From the NCBI RefSeq assembly GCF_000004195.4, contig NC_030683.2, positions 51,349,358 to 51,413,357 of the forward strand: 64,000 nucleotides of DNA, in the 5' to 3' direction. Positions 54,094 through 64,000 of the stretch are shown piece after piece. Positions within the stretch are counted from its first letter, which is position 1. Every line of letters begins with the position of its first letter. This DNA comes from Xenopus tropicalis. Its lineage: Eukaryota; Chordata; Amphibia; Anura; Pipidae. A model generated the notes under the pieces. It did no database searches. It saw only the letters and a program-made list of their open reading frames with translations, and had not been told where the DNA came from. A program made the position numbers and the translations under genes.

Positions 54094-55390
54094 AACTATG
54101 CAAACAGAACTAGAAACACTGTTAGACAATTAAATGGGATTTTGGCAGCAGGAATATCTTTCCTTTTCCTTTTCTCCCCTTTAGGAAACCGTAAAGGGCA
54201 AATGAAAAATGACCAGTATGCTTAGATTGACTAAATAGCAAGGACTAAAAGCAGCTAAATAAACAACCACTGTACTGTAAATACAGTTAAAGAATTCTTA
54301 AAGCAGAAAGTATTCACATGCCTCAAGCTATACACAAAGCCTGGCAGACAAGTTGCACAATGTTTTGCATTGTCCTTACTACTGCCTCTAGGTCAGAAAG
54401 AACGAGATGCTGCAGTAAATTTATATATGATCTAAAACTTTAATTGCTTGACAAACTTTATCTGTGCCCTTAGGCACATCTCAAAAATATTTCCTAAGTA
54501 ACCTTATATAAGCTAGTAAGTTACTAAGCAAGACTCAGAATACAAAGTTAAATAATGTTGTAAGGTAAAATATACATTGTGTTGTAATTATCTATAATAA
54601 CAACAGCATTGAGTTATACTCCACGATTTTTCTGCTAAGCATGGTAAAATGTTAACATGTAAATGCACCTAAAGAACAATTTGAATATATGTTTCAGCTT
54701 TCATACAGACAACAGAAATGGCAACATAAAAAGTGTTTCCTAGTGAACACTGTGTTCAAATTGTCTTAAAAAAATTAAGTCACACAAAGTCAATTATATT
54801 GGAGCATCTTTTATTTGGCTTGAATGGCATTTCCTGTTGGTATTTTGTCTTAGGAAACCAAGTCTCTGCATGCACTGAATAAAGGTTATCATTTTCACAC
54901 TGTGCTTTCCTGTTTTAAAATCGTCACCCGACATCCCAATCTCCTTTGAGTAGTAGGGAGTCTACTAACAGTATAGTGAACCAACATAGGATCAGACATA
55001 TCTGTACTTGTTTTTAATCATTTCTGAGACCATTTTAATAAGTGTTGCTATTGTAGCATTGTTTTGTCATTGCCGCTGTTCCATCCTGGCAGCACCTTTT
55101 AAAAATGAACTTTAGTGTTCTTAGCCTTTGCCAAATAAAAAAAACTTATGAAATGGTTGGGTACCAAGAAAAGCAGGGTGCAGTCATATGTTCAAATGAG
55201 AAAATCAATACACTGAGAAAGGAAAGGTTAAAAATATAAAAAACACCTTGTGCATATTTTGACAGAATGCTCAAGTCCCAAAGGGAAATTGTAGTTGCTT
55301 TAACAGGTAGCAGCACAGCATTAGAAGAAAATAAAACATAAAACTTTCTGTACTAACATTCTCTTAATGCTAGGTACATATAAATATTAT
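54094..55390. other. No recognisable feature
   Basis: AT-rich DNA. No genes or structured repeats recognised. Confidence 0.3.
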
Positions 55391-55399
55391 AAAGTACAG

Positions 55400-55720
55400 C
55401 TAATGGATATATTATCCAGAATGTTTGGGACCTGGGGATTTCCGAAAAAGGATCTTTTTGCAATATGGATCCCCATACCTTATGTCTGCTAAGAATCATT
55501 TACATTAAAATTAACCCTGTAGGATAGTTTTGCCACCAATATGGTTTTATGCAGCTTAGTTAAGATCACATTACAAAGCCCTGTTTTATTAATACAGAAA
55601 AAAGATTTTTTTAAAAAAACTTAGAGTTATTTGTTTAAACTGGACTCTATGGGAGATGGCCATCCTATAATTTAGAGCTTTTTTTTGTTTTTGGATATGG
55701 GTCCCATGTCAGTACATAGA
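55400..55720. repeat. Diverged ACAGGTATGGGA MITE
   Basis: 'tggatatattatccagaatg', 'gggacctggggatttccg', 'gatccccataccttatgtc' and 'gatggccatcctataattt' are diverged pieces of the MITE family at 45757. The ends are not clear. Confidence 0.45.
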
Positions 55721-56023
55721 TAACTAAAACAAGTATAAATTCATGAATTGCTACTGAAAATATGAGATTTCTAAAATTCCTTCCATATAAATAGCTGCAC
55801 TGCTTATTGTGTATACATGCCCCTGCTGTTTTTTTTCATGGCTTGTACTGTACACCCTTCCCTGTTGTGTATCCTGGCTTTTTACCACTAAAATGCTATA
55901 TTTAACCACTTGACTGCCACAGATTGTATATTGTGCATTTCATTTTGCACCGATTGTAAATGCTAAAATTTTATTTACCTGCCCATGGTTTTAAATTCCT
56001 TTTTTTCATCTGTAAAACATTAA

Positions 56024-56759
56024 CCCTTTAAGTGCCAGCCGAATTCGTCATTTCGGTTCCCCCCAGTGCCAGACGTTTTTTAAGCATTTTGTACTCATTC
56101 ACTTTAACAATGTTTTTTGGTAGGAAAACCTCCATGAAACTAGGGAAATTATATATCGTTTTTTTCGTCACTAATTGGGCTTCGACATACATACCAAATT
56201 TTATAACTTTTCTGGAGATATAATGTGTATTTTGGGTGAAATATGTAAAAAAAAAAAAAAATTATGAAAAATTTCTGTATATTTTGAGGTTTTTTTCCAT
56301 AGAAAAGTTAATTTTGCACAATTTTTTTTGTCGTTTGTAAAAGCCCTGATACTCCCAAGTCCAACGATACCAAATATGTGGTGGTACCCCACAGTTCCTG
56401 TCCAGAAGTAACCCCCAAACTAAAGCAATACTTAGTACAATATCACACCAGAACAAAGCGGAAAAGCGCTTGTAACAGTTGATGCAGCATAACTTACATG
56501 TAAATCTAAAATATCCCCTCATGTTCGGTATCTTTAGAAACTACAGACCTTCAGGTTTCTAGGTGCAATGTAGTTTTCTCTCAAAAGCCAAATACTTTTT
56601 GTCAGTGCATTGTGCAATTTGGAGCTTTTTTTGACATTTTTTTTTTTTTCTAAAACGTAAACTTGGACGCATGATCAAATGTGGATTTGAAAAAAAAAAA
56701 TCTCATAAAAATTTTCTAACAAAGGCAAATTTGAAAGACAAACTTCTCCTGAATAAAAT
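56024..56759. other. Left unique part of the TTAA element
   Basis: AT-rich, with A/T homopolymers. Around 56405-56525 it loosely resembles the satellite unit ('aacccccaaactaaag', 'tagaaactacagaccttcag'), so it may be a decayed outer unit. No protein is recognised. Confidence 0.35.
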
Positions 56760-59700
56760 GATGCCCCATATGTATGGGTGCACATAAAGACATGGGCACC
56801 AAACACTCCAAAGCAGGGGCAATGCATAAAGGCAATTACAGCTAAAAATGTGGGGGCTGCGCTCTATGTGCACTACCTGCAGTTTTTCAGTGTTACCCCC
56901 CCCTACCTGTGAAATAACCCCCACAAACTATATATTTCTGAAAAGTGCACACCTTCAGCTATTCAGAGACACCATTCTTCTCTTTCTACATGGAAAATTG
57001 TGGCCGCAGTCCCTTGCAGAAGTCAGCGCTTTGGTCAGAAATCAAGGAAAAACCAGATACAAACCTAGATTTCTCCCCAAAATCCCCATGGCAACTACCA
57101 AAATCTTACTAACCATCAATCTGCAAGTTCCCCTGAATAAAACGATACCCCATATGTATGGGTGCACATAAAGACGTGGCCACCAAATGCCCCAAAACAG
57201 GGGCAATGTATAAGGGCAATTTCAGTTGAAATTTTGGGGGCTGCGCTCTATGTGCACTACCTGCAGTTTTTCAGTGTTAACCCCCCTACCTGTGAGATAA
57301 CCCCCACAATCTATATATTTACGAAAAGTGCACACCTTCAGCTATTCAGAGACACCACTCTCCTCTTTCTACATGGAAAATTGTGGCCGCAGTCCCTTGC
57401 AGAAGTCAGTGCTTTGGTCAGAAATCAAGGAAAAACCAGATACAAACCTAGATTTCTCCCCAAAATCTCCATGGCAACTACCAAAATCTTACTAACCATC
57501 AATCTGCAAGTTCCCCTGAATAAAACGATACCCCATATGTATGGGTGCACATAAAGACGTGGCCACCAAATGCCCCAAAACAGGGGCAATGTATAAGGGC
57601 AATTTCAGTTGAAATTTTGGGGGCTGCGCTCTATGTGCACTACCTGCAGTTTATCAGTGTTAACCCCCCCTACCTGTGAAATAACCCCCAAAATCTATAT
57701 ATTTACGAAAAGTGCACACCTTCAGCTATTCAGAGACATCACTCTTCTCTTTCTACATGGAAAATTGTGGCCGCAGTCCCTTGCAGAAGTCAGCGCTTTG
57801 GTCAGAAATCAAGGAAAAACCAGATACAAACCTAGATTTCTCCCCAAAATCCCCATGGCAACTACCAAAATCTTACTAACCATCAATCTGCAAGTTCCCC
57901 TGAATAAAACGATACCCCATATGTATGGGTGCACATAAAGACGTGGCCACCAAATGCCCCAAAACAGGGGCAATGCATAAGGGCAATTTCAGTTGAAATT
58001 TTGGGGGCTGCGCTCTATGTGCACTACCTGCAGTTTTTCAGTGTTAACCCCCCCTACCTTTGAGATAACCCCCACAATCTATATATTTACAAAAAGTGCA
58101 CACCTTCAGCTATTCAGAGACGCCACTCTTCTCTTTCTACATGGAAAATTGTGGCCGCAGTCCCTTGCAGAAGTCAGCGCTTTGGTCAGAAATCAAGGAA
58201 AAACAAGATACAAACCTAGATTTCTCCCCAAAATCTCCATGGCAACTACCAAAATCTTACTAACAATCAATCTGCAAGTTCCCCTGAATAAAACGATACC
58301 CCATATGTATGGGTGCACATAAAGACGTGGCCACCAAATGCCCCAAAACAGGGGCAATGCATAAGGGCAATTTCAGTTGAAATTTTGGGGGCTGCGCTCT
58401 ATGTGCACTACCTGCAGTATTTCAGTGTTAACCCCCCCTACCTGTGGAATAACCCCCACAATCTATATATTTACGAAAAGTGCACACCTTCAGCTATTCA
58501 GAGACACCACTCTTCTCTTTCTACATGAAAAATTGTGGCCCCAGTCCCTTGCAGAAGTCAGCGCTTTGGTCAGAAATCAAGGAAAAACCAGATACAAACC
58601 TAGATTTCTCCCCAAAATCTCCATGGCAACTACCAAAAACTTACTAACCATCAATCTGCAAGTTCCCCTGAATAAAACGATACCCCATATGTATGGGTGC
58701 ACATAAAGACGTGGCCACCAAATGCCCCAAAACAGGGGCAATGCATAAGGGCAATTTCAGTTGAAATTTTGGGGGCTGCGCTCTATGTGCACTACCTGCA
58801 GTTTTTCAGTGTTAACCCCCCCTACCTGTGAAATAACCCCCACAATCTATATATTTACGAAAAGTGCACACCTTCAGCTATTCAGAGACACCACTCTTCT
58901 CTTTCTACATGGAAAATTGTGGCTGCAGTCCCTTGCAGAAGTCAGCGCTTTGGTCAGAACCCAAGGAAAAACCAGATACAAACCTAGATTTTGGTCAGAA
59001 ATCAAGGAAAAACCAGATAAAAAACCTAGATTTCTCCCCAAAATCTCCATGGCAACTACCAAAAACTTACTAAACATCAATCTGCAAGTTCCCCTGAATA
59101 AAACGATACCCCATATGTATGGGTGCACATAAAGACGTGGCCACCAAATGCCCCCAAACAGGGGCAATACATAAGGGGGGGCTGTGCTCTATGTGCTCTA
59201 CCTGCAGTTATATAGTCTAAACACCCCCATACCTGTGAAATAACCCCCGCAAACTATATATTTCCAAAAAGTGCACACCTTCAGCTATTCAGAGACACCA
59301 CTCTTCTCTTTCTACATGAAAAATTGTGGCCCCAGTCCCTTGCAGAAGTCAGTGCTTTGGTCAGAAATCAAGGAAAAACCAGATACAAACATAGATTTCT
59401 CCCCAAAATCTCCATGGCAACTACCAAAAACTTACTAAACATCAATCTGCAAGTTCCCCTGAATAAAACAATACCCCATATGTATGGGTGCACATAAAGA
59501 CGTGGCCACCAAATGCCCCCAAACAGGGGCAATGCATAAGGGGGGGCTGTGCTCTATCTGCAGTTATATAGTCTAAACACCCCCATACCTGTGAAATAAC
59601 CTCCGCAAACTATATATTTCCAAAAAGTGCACACCTTCAGCTATTCAGAGACACCACTCTTCTCTTTCTACATGAAAAATTGTGGCCCCAGTCCCTTGCA

Positions 59701-62640
59701 GAAGTCAGTGCTTTGGTCAGAAATCAAGGAAAAACCAGATACAAACCTAGATTTCTCCCCAAAATCTCCATGGCAACTACCAAAAACTTACTAACCATCA
59801 ATCTGCAAGTTCCCCTGAATAAAACGATACCCCATATGTATGGGTGCACATAAAGACGTGGCCACCAAATGCCCCAAAACAGGGGCAATGCATAAGGGCA
59901 ATTTCAGTTGAAATTTTGGGGGCTGCGCTCTATGTGCACTACCTGCAGTTTTTCAGTGTTAACCCCCCCTACCTGTGGAATAACCCCCACAATCTATATA
60001 TTTACGAAAAGTGCACACCTTCAGCTATTCAGAAACACCACTCTTCTCTTTCTACATGGAAAATTGTGGCTGCAGTCCCTTGCAGAAGTCAGTGCTTTGG
60101 TCAGAAATCAAGGAAAAACCAGATACAAACCTAGATTTTGGTCAGAAATCAAGGAAAAACCAGATAAAAAACCTAGATTTCTCCCCAAAATCTCCATGGC
60201 AACTACCAAAAACTTACTAACCATCAATCTGCAAGTTCCCCTGAATAAAACGATACTCCATATGTATGGGTGCACATAAAGACGTGGCCACCAAATGCCC
60301 CAAAACAGGGGCAATGCATAAGGGCAATTTCAGTTGAAATTTTGGGGGCTGCGCTCTATGTGCACTACCTCCAGTTTTTCAGTGTTAACCCCCCCTACCT
60401 GTGGAATAACCCCCACAATCTATATATTTACGAAAAGTGCACACCTTCAGCTATTCAGAGACACCACTCTTCTCTTTCTACATGGAAAATTGTGGCTGCA
60501 GTCCCTTGCAAAAGTCAGCGCTTTGGTCAGAAATCAAGGAAAAACCAGATACAAACCTAGATTTCTCCCCAAAATCTCCATGGCAACTACCAAAATCTTA
60601 CTAAACATCAATCTGCAAGTTCCCCTGAATAAAACGATACCCCATATGTATGGGTGCACATAAAGACGTGGCCACCAAATGCCCCAAAACAGGGGCAATG
60701 CATAAGGGGGGGCTGTGCTCTATGTGCTCTACCTGCAGTTATATAGTCTAAACACCCCCATACCTGTGAAATAACCCCCGCAAACTATATATTTCCAAAA
60801 AGTGCACACCTTCAGCTATTCAGAGACACCACTCTTCTCTTTTTACATGGAAAATTGTGGCCGCAGTCCCTTGCAGAAGTCAGCGCTTTGGTCAGAAATC
60901 AAGGAAAAACCAGATACAAACCTAGATTTTGGTCAGAAATCAAGGAAAAACCAGATAAAAAACCTAGATTTCTCCCCAAAATCTCCATGGCAACTACCAA
61001 AAACTTACTAAACCTCAATTTGCAAGTTCCCCTGAATAAAACGATACCCCATATGTATGGGTGCACATAAAGACGTGGCCACCAAATGCCCCCAAACAGG
61101 GGCAATGCATAAGGGTGGGCTGTGCTCTATGTGCTCTACCTGCAGTTATTTAGTCTAAACACCCCCATACCTGTGAAATAACCCCCGCAAACTATATATT
61201 TACAAAAAGTGCACACCTTCAGCTATTCAGAGACGCCACTCTTCTCTTTCTACATGGAAAATTGTGGCCACAGTCCCTTGCAGAAGTCAGCGCTTTGGTC
61301 AGAAATCAAGGAAAAACCAGATACAAACCTAGATTTCTCCCCAAAATCTCCATGGCAACTACCAAAAACTTACTAACCATCAATCTGCAAGTTCCCCTGA
61401 ATAAAACGATACCCCATATATATACATAAAGACGTGGCCACCAAATGCCCCAAAACAGGGGCAATGCATAAGGGCAATTTCAGTTGAAATTTTGGGGGCT
61501 GCGCTCTGTGCACTACCTGCAGTCTTTCAGTGTTAACCCCCCCTACCTGTGAAATAACCCCCAAAATCTATATATTTACGAAAAGTGCACACCTTCAGCT
61601 ATTCAGAGACACCACTCTTCTCTTTCTACATGGAAAATTGTGGCTGCAGTCCCTTGCAGAAGTCAGCGCTTTGGTCAGAAATCAAGGAAAAAACAGATAC
61701 AAACCTAGATTTTGGTCAGAAATCAAGGAAAAACCAGATAAAAAACCTAGATTTCTCCCCAAAATCTCCATGGCAACTACCAAAAACTTACTAAACATCA
61801 ATCTGCAAGTTCCCCTGAATAAAACGATACCCCATATGTATGGGTGCACATAAAGACGTGGCCACCAAATGCCCCAAAACAGGGGCAATGCATAAGGGCA
61901 ATTTCAGTTGAAATTTTGGGGGCTGCGCTCTATGTGCACTACCTTCAGGTTTTCAGTGTTAACCCCCCCTACCTGTGGAATAACCCCCACAATCTATATA
62001 TTTACGAAAAGTGCACACCTTCAGCTATTCAGAGACACCACTCTTCTCTTTCTACATGAAAATTGTGGCCCCAGTCCCTTGCAGAAGTCAGCGCTTTGGT
62101 CAGAAATCAAGGAAAAACCAGATACAAACCTAGATTTTGGTCAGAAATCAAGGAAGAACCAGATAAAAAACCTAGATTTCTCCCCAAAATCTCCATGGCA
62201 ACTACCAAAAACTTACTAAACCTCAATTTGCAAGTTCCCCTGTATAAAATGATACCCCATATGTATGGGTGCACATAAAGACGTGGCCACCAAATGCCCC
62301 AAAACAGGATCAATGCATAAGGGTGGGCTGTGCTCTATGTGCTCTACCTGCAGTTATTTAGTCTAAACACCCCCATACCTGTGAAATAACCCCCACAATC
62401 AATATATTTACGAAAAGTGCACACCTTCAGCTATTCAGAGACACCACTCTCCTCTTTCTACATGGAAAATTGTGGCCGCAGTCCCTTGCAGAAGTCAGTG
62501 CTTTGGTCAGAAATCAAGGAAAAACCAGATACAAACCTAGATTTCTCTCCAAAATTTCCATGGCAACTACCAAAAACTTACTAAACATCAATCTGCAAGT
62601 TCCCCTGAATAAAACGATACCTATGTCTGGTTGCACATAA
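56760..62640. repeat. Satellite array, ~384-bp unit, 15 units
   Basis: The anchor 'cagctattcag' recurs about every 384 bp: near 56957, 57338, 57722, 58106, 58490, 58877, 59281, 59638, 60020, 60447, 60813, 61217, 61597, 62024 and 62426. The first units are regular. Later units alternate between a standard type ('aatttcagttgaaattttgg'), a shorter type ('ggctgtgctctatgtgctct' and 'atatagtctaaacaccccc'), and types with an extra ~42-bp duplication of 'ttggtcagaaatcaagg…aacctag'. Because 384 is divisible by three, a 109-codon frame recurs in many units, but it is not conserved as a gene would be. Confidence 0.92.
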
Positions 62641-62706
62641 GTACATGGCCGCCAAACCTGAAAATGCATAATATTGGGGCTGCACTCTATGCACCCCTTT
62701 TTTTTT

Positions 62707-62860
62707 GCCTGCACCCGAATGAATGGAATACACTCGGGTGCAGGCACATGTAGCCGATATACGCATGAAAACGTGCGAGAATGCAAAGTCTCGTGTTTTC
62801 ATGCGTATATCGGCTACATGTGCCTGCACCCGAGCGTATTCCATTCATTCGGGTGCAGGC
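62707..62860. repeat. Two-tier palindrome
   Basis: The outer arms 62707-62780 and about 62790-62860 are near-perfect reverse complements ('gtagccgatatacgcatgaa' mirrored). Each arm itself contains an inverted pair 'gcctgcacccga' and 'tcgggtgcaggc'. Strong cruciform or RNA-hairpin potential. Confidence 0.8.
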
Positions 62861-63042
62861 ACATGTAGCAGGCATAGGGCTGAATTTTCGGCAAGCGTTT
62901 TTCCACTTGCTGAAAAAATCAGCCCTACGCCATGTGTGGCATCAGCCTAACCCTTGGCAATAGAAACTACCAGAACAATCTTAGCACCTCTGGACCTTTC
63001 TAGAACAACTGAAATCAAATGAAGTTAAAATGGAATAAAACC

Positions 63043-63285
63043 ACTAAAAGCAATCAAAGAACAATAATTGCAATGAAATCGGTGGTCAGAGCCCTGGATC
63101 CACCAATGTCACTGCAAAAGCAACCTTTTTGGGGCACTAAATACACAATAAAGAACAATGCAAAGATAAAACACCATAAAATCAGTAAAATCCAATAAAA
63201 CCACCTAAACCAACAGAAGAACAATAATTGCAATGAAATTGGTGGTCAGAGCCCTGGATCCACCAACGTCACTGCAAATCCAGCA
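63043..63285. repeat. Direct repeat pair
   Basis: A segment of about 65 bp ('agaacaataattgcaatgaa', 'ggtggtcagagccctggatc', 'caccaa-gtcactgcaaa') occurs at 63057-63120 and again at 63221-63284, with a few differences. Confidence 0.8.
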
Positions 63286-63612
63286 CCCAATAGCAATAAA
63301 AAAAGTTACAATACAATACAATAATAAAAAAACAGAAATCAATTATGAAAATGCCAAAAAAACACTAAAATGCAACCAAATAAATCAGATAATTATAGAG
63401 CAAGATCAGAAATAAAGTTTTAGTAAAAAAAAAAGACTGCAAAAGAAAGCAAACAGTGGTAGAGAGTTGTAGTTCAGCTTACCCAAGGCAGGCAGGCGAT
63501 CAGGGGCGACCAATCTGGCAGGAAGGCAGCAGGAAGGCAGCAGGGGAGCTCCATCAGGTCCGAAGTGCGCAGCAGGAATGAGGAGCCGACAGTAGGCGGC
63601 GCTATTTAAAGG

Positions 63613-63653
63613 GACAGCAGTGGACACGTCATCATCGCGTGTCCACTGCTGTC
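63613..63653. repeat. Hairpin, 16-bp arms
   Basis: GACAGCAGTGGACACG and its exact reverse complement are separated by 9 bases. Confidence 0.85.
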
Positions 63654-63729
63654 ATTGGCTGGCGACGCGATCGGGGGACCGGATCGGTGAGTATGACTGT
63701 CTTTGCTCGTTGCCTAGGGGGTTGTGAAG

Positions 63730-63779
63730 GGTTTACAAGCGCTGCGCTGCTTTAAAAGCCAGCGCAGCGCTTGTAAACC
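63730..63779. repeat. Hairpin, 19-bp arms
   Basis: GGTTTACAAGCGCTGCGCT and its exact reverse complement are separated by 12 bases. Confidence 0.85.
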
Positions 63780-63791
63780 TGATAGTGCTGT

Positions 63792-63858
63792 AGGACGTAG
63801 ATTCTACGTCCTGTGGCACTTTGGTCCTTTGCTACCCAGGACGTAGAATCTACGTCCT
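63792..63858. repeat. Twin 21-bp palindromes next to element end
   Basis: AGGACGTAGA-T-TCTACGTCCT at 63792-63812 and the same with A at the centre at 63838-63858. Each is a perfect 10-bp-arm palindrome, and each is followed within a few bases by GGCACT. They could be transposase-binding sites. Confidence 0.85.
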
Positions 63859-63877
63859 ATGGCACTAAAAGGGTTAA

Positions 63878-64000
63878 ATGCACATTGAGACTTGTTGAAC
63901 TGAGAACTTGACCACCAATTGCATAATCCAATACATTTGTTTTACACTTTGAATCTATACAATATTTTGTGATTTTATAGATTAATAGTTACATATTTAA
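63878..64000. other. No recognisable feature
   Basis: Short right flank of the TTAA element, up to the window end. Confidence 0.3.

Larger units (their letters stand above)
56020..63877. mobile_element. 7.85-kb TTAA-flanked element filled with satellite repeats
   Basis: TTAA at 56020-56023 followed by CCCTTTAAGTGCCA is mirrored by TGGCACTAAAAGGG followed by TTAA at 63874-63877. TTAA targets and CCCTTT-type ends fit piggyBac or Kolobok transposons. Each end has a second copy of the GTGCCA motif about 34-46 bp inside (56066 and 63815). The interior holds a satellite array (about 56760-62640), a large two-tier hairpin (62707-62860), a direct repeat pair (63043-63285) and three further hairpins near the right end. 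I find no transposase frame. If the two ends belong together, this is a very large non-autonomous element. Confidence 0.6.

Noticed and set aside
57609..57938. 109-codon frame recurring in satellite units, suggestive of a gene family
   Set aside because: The unit length is a multiple of three and the units are recent copies. The frame is lost or altered in variant units and shows no domain.
56760..62640. CRISPR-like or centromere-like array
   Set aside because: Units are about 384 bp with no spacer pattern and lie in a vertebrate-type genome, so CRISPR is excluded. Nothing supports centromere function.

Overview
This is a eukaryotic, non-bacterial window, almost certainly frog (genus Xenopus). 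The evidence is its repeat content: CR1 LINEs, a Penelope element, Harbinger fragments, TTAA-flanked MITEs, and abundant short palindromic MITEs whose ends (for example TGATGAGCGAA, GGGTTGTTCACCTTTAA, ACAGGTATGGGA) I recognise from Xenopus genomes. No ordinary cellular gene, tRNA, rRNA, operon or CRISPR array could be supported. Nearly every long open frame belongs to a mobile element. This is transposon-packed intergenic or intronic DNA.

Layout. 1-8.3 kb: relics, including a Harbinger fragment with a HARBI1-like transposase piece, an L1/Tx1-type reverse transcriptase remnant and several MITEs. 8.3-12.6 kb: a young LTR element (minus strand) with two apparently identical 990-bp LTRs and one 437-aa Gag-like protein carrying a PPPY late-domain motif; it has no pol. 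13.4-20.7 kb: a minus-strand CR1 LINE with a long ORF2 (983 aa), interrupted inside ORF1 by a second, plus-strand CR1. 20.7-24 kb: MITEs and two long perfect or near-perfect palindromes in TA repeats. 24.1-30.6 kb: a second young LTR element (minus strand) with identical-looking 723-bp LTRs, a tRNA-Arg-type primer site, a 464-aa Gag with a retroviral major homology region, and no pol. 31-34.6 kb: an L2-type LINE remnant and a nested pair of TTAA-related repeats. 34.6-37.0 kb: two copies, in opposite orientation, of an element carrying a 17-bp-unit minisatellite. 37.3-37.9 kb: a frameshifted proline/alanine-rich terminal-exon-like ORF. 38-47 kb: mostly unrecognised AT-rich DNA with MITEs. 47.5-50.2 kb: broken CR1 copies. 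50.9-52.9 kb: a Penelope-like element with inverted terminal repeats, a 13-bp target duplication and frameshifts. 56.0-63.9 kb: a 7.85-kb TTAA-flanked element that encloses 15 units of a ~384-bp satellite and several strong hairpins.

The most interesting content is the pair of unrelated gag-only LTR elements. Each has intact ends, a target duplication, LTRs I cannot tell apart by eye, and an open Gag-like frame but no enzyme genes. They look like animal counterparts of the TR-GAG class described in plants: elements that would supply their own particle protein and borrow reverse transcriptase and integrase from a partner. The satellite-bearing TTAA element and the Penelope element with a conserved hairpin are secondary candidates. 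All identity statements come from reading the sequence by eye; no alignment or database search was possible.
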